The notes beneath the pieces were generated by a model that had not been told where the DNA came from, did no database searches, and worked only from the letters and a program-made list of their open reading frames with translations. From JAEUJM01 sp044221555 (lineage in GTDB: Bacteria > Actinomycetota > Acidimicrobiia > Acidimicrobiales > DATDAH01): DNA of 64,000 bases. The position numbers and the translations under genes are program-made. Positions 1 through 9,588 of the stretch are shown here, piece by piece; position 1 is the first letter of the stretch, and every line of letters starts with the position of its first letter. Location: positions 186,001 through 250,000 of the forward strand of contig JBGAOY010000004.1 of the NCBI GenBank assembly GCA_044221555.1. The letters run 5' to 3'.

Positions 1-197
1 AGGTCGAGGCCGCGCTCGACGACATGAACCTGCACCGGTTCCTCGACCTGCTGCACGAGTTCCGCCAGGAGGCGCAACTCCTGGTGGTCAGCCACCAGAA
101 GCGCACCATGGAGGCCGCCGACGTGCTGTACGGCGTGACGATGCAGCCGGGCGGGTCGTCACGGGTGCTGTCCGAAAAGGTCAGTGCCGGCACCTGA
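1..197 (+). CDS. smc: Chromosome segregation protein SMC, C-terminal end (partial)
   Basis: Reading from base 3, the last 64 codons of a gene that begins before the window are visible. They contain the end of an ABC-type ATPase head: a D-loop-like segment (ALDDMNLHRF), the strand and switch LLVVSHQKRTME with the conserved histidine, and the turn ADVLYGVTMQ that is characteristic of the SMC C-terminal lobe. SMC forms the condensin-like complex with ScpA and ScpB and organises sister chromosomes. Its place directly before ftsY-ffh genes matches other actinobacteria. The stop TGA lies inside the start region of the next gene, which overlaps by 14 bases. Confidence 0.85.
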   Translation, partial: VEAALDDMNLHRFLDLLHEFRQEAQLLVVSHQKRTMEAADVLYGVTMQPGGSSRVLSEKVSAGT

Positions 198-732
198 CGC
201 CTCGCCATCGTCGAGCGGTGCCGGCCGGCGGTTCCGGGTCGCGCTCGCGATCACGCTCGGCCTACTGGTGGTGCTGATGGTGACCGGCCTGTTCCTCACC
301 TGGGCGTACCGCCCGGAACCGGACGCCTCGACGAGCTTCCGAGTGGCCCACCGCGTGGCCTCGGCGCTCCTCATGCCGGCGTCGTGGGCCCTGGCGTTCA
401 CCATGGTGCAGGCCCGGTGGGGCGCCGGCCGGCGCTCGCCGGCCGTGCGGTGGGCGGTACCGGCCCTGATCGTGCTGGCGGTCCCGGCGGCGGCGTTCAC
501 CGGGTTCCTCCTGCCGTGGGAGGAGGTGGTCGTGCCGGCGGCCGTGGTGCCGCCTGCGCTGCGGGGCATGGGCGTGGCCTTCGACGCCGGCGTGTCCACG
601 GTGAGCTTCGGTGCCGACCCCATCGCCCGCTCCGTCTACCAGCGCTACGTGCTGGCCCACTTCTTCCTCGGCGCGCTGGTGACCGGGCTGGTCCTGCTCG
701 TCGCCCGCACCGCCGCTCGCCGATCCCGCTGA
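184..732 (+). CDS. Small cytochrome b-like integral membrane protein (paralogue A)
   Basis: A 182-residue protein beginning with GTG and overlapping the smc end by 14 bases. It has about four hydrophobic segments. The motif FTGFLLPWEE resembles the GYvLPWGQ turn of cytochrome b, and one histidine in the second helix (H56, AHRVAS) plus one in the last helix (H159, YVLAHFF) are spaced 103 residues apart, close to the roughly 99-residue spacing of the helix B and D haem ligands of cytochrome b. The second histidine of each pair is missing, so at most one haem is expected. A paralogue lies at 26358-26969 on the other strand. A role in membrane electron transfer is inferred; the partner is unknown. 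Confidence 0.7.
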   Translation: MPAPDASPSSSGAGRRFRVALAITLGLLVVLMVTGLFLTWAYRPEPDASTSFRVAHRVASALLMPASWALAFTMVQARWGAGRRSPAVRWAVPALIVLAVPAAAFTGFLLPWEEVVVPAAVVPPALRGMGVAFDAGVSTVSFGADPIARSVYQRYVLAHFFLGALVTGLVLLVARTAARRSR

Positions 733-796
733 CGAACCGGACGACGGCGCCGCGCCGACGAGGAGGAGCCAGCCGGTGTGCTGAGGGGGACGCCGG

Positions 797-1759
797 TCAG
801 GGCAGGCGGGCGAACCAGGCCAGTGAGAGGGAGGCGGCGGCGAGGAACAGCACGAGGGCGGCGCCGACGAACCACGGCGTGATCTCGCGTTGGGTCGTCT
901 CATGGCCCACCGAGCTGCCGATGTCCTCGAACACCGCGCTCAGCTCCTGCTCGGTGGCCGCCGTGAAGAACGAGCCACCGGTGTCGTCGGCGATCGTCTG
1001 CAGCGACTCCTCGTCGACGGGCACCGGGATGACCGTGGGTGGGGTGGTGGCGTCGGTGTACTCGATGGTCCCGTCGGGGGTACCGAAGGCGATGGTGGAC
1101 ACCGGCACCCCCGCCTCGACCGCGGCCGCGGACGCGTCGGCCTCGCTGCGGCCCACCGTCCGGGTGCCGTCGGACATCAAGACGATGCGGGCGGGTGCAG
1201 GGTCGTCCGCCCCGCTGTCGGGCATGTCCTCGATGGCCTGCAGCGCGGTGAAGATGGCCTCGCCGGTCGCGGTGCTCTCGCCCAGCTCCAGGCCGTCGAC
1301 GGCGCGGATGACCGCGTCGCGGTCGGTGGTGGGCGTGACCCGCACCTGCGCGGCGCCGTTGAAGGTGACGAGGCCGAGGTTGATGCGAGGTGGCAACAGG
1401 TCGACGAACCGCTTGGCCGCAGCCTGCGCCGCCTCAAGTCGGGAGGGGGCGACGTCGGTGGCGTCCATGGACAGCGACGTGTCGATCGCCACGATGACCG
1501 TCGCCCGCTCGACCGGCACCTGCACATCGCGGGCGGGGCGGGCCACGGCCACGATCAGGGCGGCCAGCGCCAGCAGGAAGACGCCCGCGGTGACGTGGCG
1601 GCGCCACCCGGGGCGCTTGGGCGCCACCTTGTCGAGCAGCTCGAGGTTGGTGAACCGCACCGCGTAGTCGGGCCGGCGGCGCTGCAGCACCACGTAGACG
1701 ACCAGCATGGCCAGTGGTGCGAGGAGCACGAGGAGCCATGCCGGCTGCAGGAAGCTCAC
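797..1759 (-). CDS. BatA-like membrane protein with von Willebrand factor A domain
   Basis: 320 residues with a hydrophobic segment near residues 5-25, a second one near 58-75, a vWA domain and a C-terminal transmembrane helix ending just before the stop. The metal-ion-dependent adhesion site is visible as DTSLSM (DxSxS) with downstream T and D (MSDGTRT) residues. This is the architecture of BatA-type proteins of the MoxR-DUF58-vWA systems, thought to act as chaperone-like or stress-tolerance modules at the membrane. The GTG start overlaps the stop of the DUF58 gene (GTGA), so translation is probably coupled. The biochemical substrate of such systems is not known. Confidence 0.85.
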   Translation of the reverse strand: MSFLQPAWLLVLLAPLAMLVVYVVLQRRRPDYAVRFTNLELLDKVAPKRPGWRRHVTAGVFLLALAALIVAVARPARDVQVPVERATVIVAIDTSLSMDATDVAPSRLEAAQAAAKRFVDLLPPRINLGLVTFNGAAQVRVTPTTDRDAVIRAVDGLELGESTATGEAIFTALQAIEDMPDSGADDPAPARIVLMSDGTRTVGRSEADASAAAVEAGVPVSTIAFGTPDGTIEYTDATTPPTVIPVPVDEESLQTIADDTGGSFFTAATEQELSAVFEDIGSSVGHETTQREITPWFVGAALVLFLAAASLSLAWFARLP

Positions 1760-2685
1760 GGCATCGGCCGGGGCAGGGTCTCGACCCGCTGGCGACGGAT
1801 CGTGACGAAGCGGACGAGGTCGAGCAGCCAGTCGCGGTCGGTGCGCAGCACCAGGTGGTCGGCGCCGGCGCCGCGAATGGCCCGGGCGATGCCCGTTCGC
1901 TGCTCACGGGCGGCATCCGCGTAGCGGCTGCGGAGACGGTGGCTGGTGCGCACCTCCCGCCGCTGGCCGGTCTCGGTGTCGATCAGGTCGAGCACCCCGA
2001 CATCGGGCAGTTCGAGCTCGCGGGGGTCGACCACTTCCACCGCCAGGACCTCGTGGCGGGTCGCCAGCAGCCGCAGGGGATGGTCCCAGCCGTCGGGCGC
2101 GAGGAAGTCGGACACCACCACCACCAGTCCCCGGCGACGGGCCAGGCCGGCGGCGCGCCGCATGGCCGCGCCGAGGTCGGCCGGCTGCGGGGCGCCGCCC
2201 TCGTGGGTCGTCGGCGCGGTGACGAGGCGGTGCAGCACGCCCATCAGGTGGGCCCGGCCGCTGCGGGCGGGCAGGGTGTCGACACCGGTGCCACCCGCAG
2301 CCAGCACGCCGAAGCGGTTGCCGGTGCGCGCGGTGAGGAACCCGATGGCCGCCACTGCGGCGACGGCGAGGTCGCGCTTCTCGCAGGCCGCGGTGCCGAA
2401 GTCGAGGCTCGGCGAGCGGTCGACGACCACCCACGTCTCCAGCTCGCGGTCGGCGATCGTGTCGCGGACGTGGGGCACCTGGGTCCGGGCGGTGACGTTC
2501 CAGTCGATCCGGCGGACGTCGTCACCCGGCTGGTACTCGCGCGTGTCGCCGGGCTCGCTGCCGTGGCCGGGGACCAGTCCCCGGTAGTCGCCCTGGAGCA
2601 TGCCGTCGAGCCGGTGGGTGATGTCGATCTCGAGGCGGCGCAGCACCTGTTCGGGCGCGCCACCGATGGCGGGGGGCGTGTTCAC
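1756..2685 (-). CDS. DUF58 domain protein (MoxR-associated)
   Basis: 309 residues. The family signature YQPGDDVRRIDWNVTAR is present, followed by a degenerate vWA-type strand VVVDRSPSLDFGT. The GTG start at 2685 is chosen because the family homology begins a few residues after it, while the open frame further upstream is a shadow of moxR. The gene sits 13 bases after the moxR stop and overlaps the vWA gene by four bases, giving a moxR-DUF58-vWA operon. DUF58 proteins are presumed partners of the MoxR ATPase; no enzymatic activity is established. Confidence 0.88.
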   Translation of the reverse strand: MNTPPAIGGAPEQVLRRLEIDITHRLDGMLQGDYRGLVPGHGSEPGDTREYQPGDDVRRIDWNVTARTQVPHVRDTIADRELETWVVVDRSPSLDFGTAACEKRDLAVAAVAAIGFLTARTGNRFGVLAAGGTGVDTLPARSGRAHLMGVLHRLVTAPTTHEGGAPQPADLGAAMRRAAGLARRRGLVVVVSDFLAPDGWDHPLRLLATRHEVLAVEVVDPRELELPDVGVLDLIDTETGQRREVRTSHRLRSRYADAAREQRTGIARAIRGAGADHLVLRTDRDWLLDLVRFVTIRRQRVETLPRPMP

Positions 2686-2698
2686 GCGGCACCGACCA

Positions 2699-3919
2699 TC
2701 AGGCGGTGATCTGGGCGGCGGGCCCGTCGGGTCTCGCCGACGGACCCGGGACGGTCTGGGGCGCGTGCCCGTGGTGGGGGGTGTGGCCGTGGAGGAGGGC
2801 GGGGTCCTGGCTGGGGGCGATGCGGGGGGCGGGCACCGTGGAGAGGATGCGGGCGAGCAACTGGTCGGCGCTGACCGACTGGGCCAGGGCCTCGTAGGAC
2901 AGCACCAGGCGGTGGCGGAGGATGTCGGGGGCGACGTCGAACACGTCCTGGGGGAGGGCGTAGGTGCGCCCCCGCAGGAGGGCGATGGCCCGACCGGCGG
3001 CCAGCAGGCCGAGGCTGGCGCGGGGACTGGCGCCGTAGGCGATGAACTCGCTGATGTCCGCCAGGCCGTGGGTGGCGGGGTCGCGCGTGGCCAGCACCAG
3101 GCTGACCGCGTAGTCGACCACCGCACGGTCGACGTACACCGTGTCGGCGGCGTCCTGCAGCCGCTTCACCTCGTCGGCGCCCAGCACGGGCACGGGCACG
3201 GGCGGTGACACGCTCATGCGGTAGACGATCTCGACCTCTTCGGCGGGGGTCGGGTAGCCCAGTACCACCTTCATCAGGAAGCGGTCGCGCTGGGCCTCGG
3301 GCAGGGGGTACACACCCTCCGACTCGATGGGGTTCTGGGTGGCCAGCACCAGGAACGGGTCGGGGGCCGGGAAGGTCTGACCGCCGATCGACACCTGGTG
3401 CTCGGCCATCACCTCGAGCAGGGCCGACTGCACCTTGGCGGGCGCCCGGTTGATCTCGTCGGCCAGCACGAAGTTGGCGAATATGGGCCCCAGCTCGACG
3501 TCGAACTGCTCGCTCGACGCCCGGTAGATGCGGGTGCCGATGATGTCGGAGGGCAGCAGGTCGGGGGTGAACTGCAGGCGGGTGAACGAGCAGCCCGACA
3601 CGGTGGCCAGGGTCTCGATGGCAAGGGTCTTGGCCAGGCCCGGCACACCCTCGAGCAGGCAGTGCCCGCGGGCCAGCAGGCACACCACCAGCCGTTCGAG
3701 GGCCCGCTCCTGGCCGACGATGACCTTCTTCACCTCGAAGATCGCCATCTCGAGCAGTTGCGCGGTCTTGGCCGCGGACCGCAGCGCCGCATCGGGGGAC
3801 GTGGTGGGCGCGGCGCCGGTGGTGGCGATGGCCTCGGGCGCGTCGGCGGTGGGGATGTCGGCGGTGGGGATGTCGGCGGGATGGGCGTCGGCGGGTGACA
3901 CGTCGGGGGAGGGGTCCAT
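2699..3919 (-). CDS. moxR: MoxR family AAA+ ATPase
   Basis: 406 residues from ATG 3919, which has AGGAG six bases upstream; a GTG at 3952 would add 11 residues but overlaps a TAGGGT promoter-like hexamer. After an Ala/Pro/Asp-rich N-terminus with a short repeat (ADIPT twice) comes the AAA+ core: Walker A GVPGLAKT, Walker B VLADEINRAP, sensor 1 ATQNPIESEG and a C-terminal lid domain. MoxR ATPases act with DUF58 and vWA proteins, here encoded directly downstream, to assemble or activate other proteins. The divergent neighbour is an APH-like kinase. Confidence 0.92.
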   Translation of the reverse strand: MDPSPDVSPADAHPADIPTADIPTADAPEAIATTGAAPTTSPDAALRSAAKTAQLLEMAIFEVKKVIVGQERALERLVVCLLARGHCLLEGVPGLAKTLAIETLATVSGCSFTRLQFTPDLLPSDIIGTRIYRASSEQFDVELGPIFANFVLADEINRAPAKVQSALLEVMAEHQVSIGGQTFPAPDPFLVLATQNPIESEGVYPLPEAQRDRFLMKVVLGYPTPAEEVEIVYRMSVSPPVPVPVLGADEVKRLQDAADTVYVDRAVVDYAVSLVLATRDPATHGLADISEFIAYGASPRASLGLLAAGRAIALLRGRTYALPQDVFDVAPDILRHRLVLSYEALAQSVSADQLLARILSTVPAPRIAPSQDPALLHGHTPHHGHAPQTVPGPSARPDGPAAQITA

Positions 3920-3950
3920 CGGGGCGCTCCTGTCGGTTCGAACCTGCGTC

Positions 3951-3956
3951 ACCCTA
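3951..3956 (-). promoter_or_regulatory. TAGGGT -10-like hexamer before moxR
   Basis: Reads TTTAGGGT on the minus strand, about 31 bases before the preferred moxR ATG and touching the alternative GTG start. No -35 consensus is recognisable. Its position argues for transcription starting near 3945 and for the downstream ATG as the real start. Confidence 0.4.
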
Positions 3957-4046
3957 AAGGGTGCGGTCCCCGGGGCATCGTCAGGCGGCCCTGTGGGTGG
4001 CGGGCCCGGCCGGGCGGGGCCCAGGCCCGGGTGGCACGATGGTTAC

Positions 4047-4943
4047 GTGGGGGTGACGAGCGGGCGAGAGGCCCGTGAACTCGACGTGGACGAGGCCGGC
4101 CAGCACGCGGGCGCGGAGCGTGATCTCGCGTCCGCGACCGTGGCGGCGCTCGGTCTGGGCACGGCGGCGGCCGTGGAGCGCCTGGGCGGGATGACCAACC
4201 GCAACTTCCGGGTGGACACCGACGCCGGCACCTTCCACGTCCGTCTGCCCGGCGCCGGCACCGAGGCCTACATCGACCGTGGCGTCGAGGCCCACAACGC
4301 CCGGCGGGCCGCCGACCTCGGGCTGAACTGCGAGGTGCTGCACCTCGGCGCCGACGGCACCATGGTGTGCACCTTCGTGGAGGGCGAGGTGCTCGCGGCC
4401 GACCGGTTGGCGGCGGCGCCGGGTCGGCTCGAGCAGGTGGCCCGGGTGCTGTGGCGGCTGCACACCGGAGCCGACCGCTTCGCCGGCCGGTTCGACCCGC
4501 TCGAGATGCTCCGGCGCCACCGTGCCGCCCTGGTCGTGCCGCCCGACGGCATCGACGACCTGATCGCCGAGGTGGCCGCGTTCGACCTCGACGGGCCCCT
4601 GGCGCCCTGCCACAACGATCCGTGGCCGCCGAACTTCGTGTGGTTCGACGAGGGCGTGGTCCTCGTGGACTGGGAGTACTCCGCGATGAACGACCCCGGC
4701 TGGGATCTGGCCCACCTGTCGGTGGAGGCGGGTCTCGACGACGACGACCACGAGCGGCTCCTGTGGGCGTACTGCGGCGGCCGGCCGCCAGCCGAGCTGC
4801 GCCGGCGGGTGGCCCTGCTCCGGGGGGTGACCGACGTGGTGTGGGGGCTCTGGGCCCTGGTGCAGCACGCCGACGGCAACGGGGCGACCGACTTCCCCGC
4901 CTACGCCGCCGAGCGTCTCCGCCGCGCGCCGACCTGGTGGTAG
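4047..4943 (+). CDS. Aminoglycoside phosphotransferase / choline kinase-like protein
   Basis: 298 residues from GTG 4047 (GTG 4053 is also possible). The kinase catalytic loop is HNDPWPPNFVWF (HxDxxxxN, Brenner-type), followed by the magnesium site LVDWEYSAMNDPGWDLAHL typical of choline/ethanolamine kinases and bacterial phosphotransferases. The N-terminal lobe contains GGMTNRNFRV, the GxTNxxy-type nucleotide loop also seen in choline kinases and LicA. It probably phosphorylates a small alcohol or amine. It lies between moxR (divergent) and mtnA (convergent), which gives no firm substrate hint; methylthioribose kinase activity is conceivable because MtnA is next door but is not supported by a specific motif. 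Confidence 0.8.
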   Translation: MGVTSGREARELDVDEAGQHAGAERDLASATVAALGLGTAAAVERLGGMTNRNFRVDTDAGTFHVRLPGAGTEAYIDRGVEAHNARRAADLGLNCEVLHLGADGTMVCTFVEGEVLAADRLAAAPGRLEQVARVLWRLHTGADRFAGRFDPLEMLRRHRAALVVPPDGIDDLIAEVAAFDLDGPLAPCHNDPWPPNFVWFDEGVVLVDWEYSAMNDPGWDLAHLSVEAGLDDDDHERLLWAYCGGRPPAELRRRVALLRGVTDVVWGLWALVQHADGNGATDFPAYAAERLRRAPTWW

Positions 4944-5043
4944 CCCGGTCGCGACGGCCGCGACGGTCGCGACGGCGGCCGCGGTCGACCGTCGTCGGGG
5001 ACAGGGGTCGGCAGGCGACCCGCCGCTCCTCCCACGAGCACGG

Positions 5044-6027
<984 letters not shown>

Positions 6028-6063
6028 GGGCTCGTTTTACCTTGGCGTTACAGGTCGCGCCGC

Positions 6064-6069
6064 TACCGT
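6064..6069 (+). promoter_or_regulatory. TACCGT -10-like hexamer before the response regulator
   Basis: TACCGT followed by eight bases and the ATG at 6078, with no ribosome-binding site in between. Transcription would start at or within a base or two of the start codon. Divergent with the mtnA signal 25 bases away. Confidence 0.5.
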
Positions 6070-6077
6070 CGGGTGTG

Positions 6078-6770
6078 ATGCGCGTGCTGGTGGTGGACGA
6101 CGAAGTCGATCTGGCCGAGGCGGTGGCCCTGGGGCTACGCCGGGACGGGTACGCGGTCGACGTCGCCTTCGGTGGCCAGGAGGCGGTCGACAAGCTGCGG
6201 CTGAACGCCTACGACCTGCTGTGTCTCGACCTCACCATGCCCGACCTCGACGGCCTGGAGGTGTGTCGCTGGATCAAGGGCCCTGAGGGGCCCGACACGT
6301 CCCCACGGGTGCTGATGCTCACCGCTCGCGACAGCCTCGGTGACCGGGTGGCCGGTCTCGACGAGGGGGCCGACGACTACCTGGTCAAGCCGTTCGCCTT
6401 CGACGAGCTGCGCGCCCGCGTGCGGTCGCTGCTGCGCCGCGAGGCCGCCCGCAGCGGGTCGGTCCTGACCGTGGGCGACCTGGAGTTGAACGACGCCCGC
6501 CACGAGGCCCGCCGTGCCGGCGCCCTGCTGGAGCTCACCGCCAAGGAGTTCGCGCTGCTGCGCTACTTCATGGCCCACGCCGGCCAGGTGCTGTCGCAGG
6601 AAGACCTGCTCGAGCACGTGTGGGACGAGCACGCCGACCCGTTCACCAACACGGTGCGGGTCACCGTGGGCACGCTGCGGCGCAAGCTCGAGCGTGCCGC
6701 CGACGATGGCTCCGCCCCGATCGAGACCGTGATCGGCAGGGGCTACCGGCTGATCGAGCCGGGCCCGTGA
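6078..6770 (+). CDS. OmpR/PhoB-family response regulator (MprA-like)
   Basis: 230 residues. The receiver domain shows the acidic pair D7/D8 (VVDDE), phospho-acceptor D51 (LCLDLTMPD), the switch residue in MLTAR and the lysine in VKPF. A winged-helix DNA-binding domain follows (LTAKEFALLRYF, then VRVTVGTLRRKLE and GRGYRL). The ATG at 6078 starts exactly at the receiver's first strand. The cognate sensor kinase starts a few bases after the stop, and an HtrA protease follows, the same order as mprA-mprB-pepD of mycobacteria, which responds to envelope stress. That function is inferred from context. Confidence 0.92.
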   Translation: MRVLVVDDEVDLAEAVALGLRRDGYAVDVAFGGQEAVDKLRLNAYDLLCLDLTMPDLDGLEVCRWIKGPEGPDTSPRVLMLTARDSLGDRVAGLDEGADDYLVKPFAFDELRARVRSLLRREAARSGSVLTVGDLELNDARHEARRAGALLELTAKEFALLRYFMAHAGQVLSQEDLLEHVWDEHADPFTNTVRVTVGTLRRKLERAADDGSAPIETVIGRGYRLIEPGP

Positions 6771-6777
6771 GCACGTG

Positions 6778-8001
6778 ATGGGCTCGATCCGCGTCCGCCT
6801 CACGCTGCTCTACTCCGTGCTGCTGTTCGGCCTGGCCGCCCTGGTGGTGGCCGGCGTGTACGTGGCCCTGTCGCGCAGCCTCGACGACGAGCCCGTGTCC
6901 CGCACCATCAACGTCACCCGGCTCATGGTCGACCCCTCGGGTCGGGTCATCCGCGAGGAGCAGCCGGTACGGGCCCAGATCAGCGGGCTGGAGCACCTGG
7001 TGAACGAGCGGGCGCTCGAGCAGCTGCGCAACTACTCCTTCGGGGCCCTCGGGGTGCTGTTCGTGGCCAGCCTGGGGGTGGGGTGGTTCGTGGCCGGCCG
7101 GGTGCTGCGCCCGATCGGCCACATCACCGACGTGGCCAACGAGATCCAGGCGACCGACCTGTCACGGCGCATCGACCTGAAGGGCCCCGACGACGAGTTG
7201 AAGCAGTTGGCCGACACCTTCGACGCCATGTTGGGGCGCCTCGACGCGGCCTTCGAGGCCCAGCGCCGCTTCATCCAGGACACCTCGCACGAGCTGCGCA
7301 ACCCGCTGGCGGTGATCCGCACCAACCTCGACGTGGCCCTCAGCGACCCCGAGGCCAGTGCCGACGACCTGCGCGAGGCGGGCACCGTCGTCCAGCGCAC
7401 CGTCGATCGCCTGACCCACCTCGTCGACGACCTGCTGCAGTTCGCCCGCCACGGCGCCCCTACGTTCGCGCACGAGCCCGTCGACCTGGCCGACGTGGTC
7501 GCGGAGGTGGCCGCCGAGTTCTCCGGCCCCGCCGACGAGCGTCACCTCACCATCGAGGCGGTGGCACCGACCGGGCTCTGGGTGATCGGCGACCGGGTGG
7601 CGCTCCGCCAGGCGCTGCACAACCTGGTGGGCAACGCGGTCCGGCTGGCCCCCGAGGCGACGACCGTGCGCCTGGCCGCGGGGACCGACCACGGCTGGAC
7701 CTGGATGGCCGTCGAGGACCAGGGGCCCGGCATCCCCGCAGCCGAGCGCGACCTGGTGTTCCAGCGCTTCTGGCGCAAGAGCAGGGAGGGCGGCGAGGCC
7801 GAGCGGGGGAGCGGTCTCGGCCTCACCATCGTGCGCCAGGTGGCCGAGGGCCACAACGGCGAGGTGCGTCTGGCGTCCGAGGAGGGCCGCGGCTCGACCT
7901 TCTCGCTCTGGCTCCCCGCGGCGCCGGCCGACCGCGTGCCGGGCGACCGGGTACCCCCCGACCGGGTGCCGGCCGACGCGGTCGGGTCGCAGTCCGGCTG
8001 A
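6778..8001 (+). CDS. Sensor histidine kinase (MprB-like)
   Basis: 407 residues from ATG 6778; GTG 6775 immediately before it is equally possible. Two transmembrane helices (about residues 9-33 and 85-108) bracket a short extracytoplasmic loop of about 50 residues, followed by HAMP, the HisKA box SHELRNPLA with the phosphorylated histidine near residue 171, and a HATPase domain with N-box LHNLVGNAV, G1 EDQGPGIP and G2 GSGLGLTIV. The C-terminus carries a short DRVP/G repeat with no known role. It pairs with the preceding response regulator. Confidence 0.93.
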   Translation: MGSIRVRLTLLYSVLLFGLAALVVAGVYVALSRSLDDEPVSRTINVTRLMVDPSGRVIREEQPVRAQISGLEHLVNERALEQLRNYSFGALGVLFVASLGVGWFVAGRVLRPIGHITDVANEIQATDLSRRIDLKGPDDELKQLADTFDAMLGRLDAAFEAQRRFIQDTSHELRNPLAVIRTNLDVALSDPEASADDLREAGTVVQRTVDRLTHLVDDLLQFARHGAPTFAHEPVDLADVVAEVAAEFSGPADERHLTIEAVAPTGLWVIGDRVALRQALHNLVGNAVRLAPEATTVRLAAGTDHGWTWMAVEDQGPGIPAAERDLVFQRFWRKSREGGEAERGSGLGLTIVRQVAEGHNGEVRLASEEGRGSTFSLWLPAAPADRVPGDRVPPDRVPADAVGSQSG

Positions 8002-8113
8002 GCGCACTTATCCTGGCTTTCGGGCGCTCTTACCCCCCTTTTAGGGCACGTGGTGCACCGTGTGGTCATCAGCCCCACCGAGGGTCATCAGCCCTGAAGA
8101 GGAACGAGGAAAC

Positions 8114-9361
8114 ATGTCCAACCCCTGGCCCCCCGATCCGACGGCACCGCCCCTGGATCCCGGTGCCGCGCCGGCCGCCCCGCCCTACGCCTACCAGCCG
8201 GCTCCGCCCTATGGTCCCCCGACCAACCCCGGCCAGCCCCCCGCGGGCGGGCCGCCGCTGCCTCCTCCGCCTGCGGCTCCGAGCGCCAAGCCGCCCCGTC
8301 GCGGTCCCTGGTTCTTCGTGCTCGGGCTCGTCGCCGTGCTCGCCCTCATCGCCGCTGGCTTCGGCCTCGGCAAGGTGGTCAGCGACAGCAGCGACGACAA
8401 CGCGTCGGGCTCGTCGCCCAGCCCCGTGCCGACGTCCGACATCAGCCAGGACCGCCCCGCCGACCCCGCCCCGATCGAGGGCAACGGCGACGAGCCCATC
8501 GCCGATGTGGCCGCCGCGGTGGCGCCCACGGTCGTGCAGATCGAGACCCAGGAAGGCCTGGGCTCGGGCTTCGTGTACGACGAGTCGGGCCTCATCCTCA
8601 CTGCCGCCCACGTGGTGGGCACCGCCGACCAGGTCAACGTCCGCCTGGCCGACGGCACGCTGCTCGACGGCCAGGTGCTCGGCGCCGACGACGGAGTCGA
8701 CGTGGCCGTCGTGAAGGTCGACCCCGCCGACGCCGACCTGCAGGTGGCCGCCCTGGCCACAGGGGTGCCGGTGCAGGTGGGCCAGACCGCCGTCGCCGTG
8801 GGCAGCCCCTTCGGCCTCGACCAGACCGTCACCGCCGGCATCGTGAGCGCCGTCGACCGGTCGTTCCCCACCAGCACCGGTGTGGTGAACGTCATCCAGA
8901 CCGACGCCCCCATCAACTCGGGCAACTCGGGCGGTGCGCTGGCCGATCGCCAGGGCCGGATCATCGGCATCAACGACGCCATCCTCACCGACGGCGCCAG
9001 CACCGGCAACGTCGGCGTCGGCTTCGCCATCCCGATCGACACCGCCTTCGCGGCCGCCGAGCAACTGGCCCAGGGCCTGCCGGTGCAGTTCGGCTTCCTG
9101 GGCGTGGAGAGCCGGCCCGCCACCTCCGGTGACGCCGGTGCCCAGATCGTCAGCGTCAGCGCCGGCAGCCCGGCCGAGGACGCCGGCATCCAGGAGGGCG
9201 ACCTGATCACCCAGGTCGGTGACGACGACGTCCAGTCCAACACCGATCTGGCCGCCGCCATCCGGGCCCACCAGCCGGGCGACCAGGTCACCATCACCCT
9301 GGTGCGCGGCGGCGACGAGTTGACCGTCACCGCCACCCTCGTCAGCGCCGACGACCAGTAG
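8114..9361 (+). CDS. Membrane-anchored HtrA/DegP-family serine protease with PDZ domain
   Basis: 415 residues; ATG 8114 is preceded by a purine-rich ribosome site (GAGGAAAC). A Pro/Ala-rich cytoplasmic N-terminus of about 65 residues leads to one transmembrane helix (about 68-92), then a trypsin-like domain with His166 (TAAHVVG), Asp196 (GVDVAVV) and Ser272 (NSGNSGGAL), and a C-terminal PDZ domain (GSPAEDAGIQEGD). It resembles mycobacterial PepD: an extracytoplasmic protease and chaperone for misfolded envelope proteins. It follows the two-component genes by 112 bases and is probably controlled by them. Confidence 0.93.
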   Translation: MSNPWPPDPTAPPLDPGAAPAAPPYAYQPAPPYGPPTNPGQPPAGGPPLPPPPAAPSAKPPRRGPWFFVLGLVAVLALIAAGFGLGKVVSDSSDDNASGSSPSPVPTSDISQDRPADPAPIEGNGDEPIADVAAAVAPTVVQIETQEGLGSGFVYDESGLILTAAHVVGTADQVNVRLADGTLLDGQVLGADDGVDVAVVKVDPADADLQVAALATGVPVQVGQTAVAVGSPFGLDQTVTAGIVSAVDRSFPTSTGVVNVIQTDAPINSGNSGGALADRQGRIIGINDAILTDGASTGNVGVGFAIPIDTAFAAAEQLAQGLPVQFGFLGVESRPATSGDAGAQIVSVSAGSPAEDAGIQEGDLITQVGDDDVQSNTDLAAAIRAHQPGDQVTITLVRGGDELTVTATLVSADDQ

Positions 9362-9420
9362 TCCAGCGCACCACCGACTCGGCCGGCGTGGCCGGGACGG
9401 ACAACCCACCTCCACACCGG

Positions 9421-9458
9421 CCACACCGGGGACGACTCCACCGCCGTCCCCGGTGTGG
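9421..9458. terminator. Perfect 14-bp stem-loop after the HtrA gene
   Basis: CCACACCGGGGACG (9421-9434) pairs perfectly with 9445-9458 across a 10-base loop. It lies 60 bases after the protease stop and before the ftsY promoter. There is no T-tract, as is common for actinobacterial terminators. A regulatory or mRNA-stabilising role is possible. Confidence 0.6.
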
Positions 9459-9573
9459 CGCGTCCGGGCGCCGTCGGGGAGGGCCTCGGCGGTGGCCCGG
9501 TCGGCACCACGGCGACGGTGCGCCGACCTCGGGTGTCGCCCGGTTCGTCCGAGTGAGACACCGAGCGCCCTCC

Positions 9574-9579
9574 TAGAGT
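9574..9579 (+). promoter_or_regulatory. TAGAGT -10-like hexamer before ftsY
   Basis: TAGAGT, nine bases, then the ftsY ATG at 9589, with no Shine-Dalgarno sequence. This predicts a leader of at most two or three bases. Confidence 0.5.
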
Positions 9580-9588
9580 CTGGGCCTC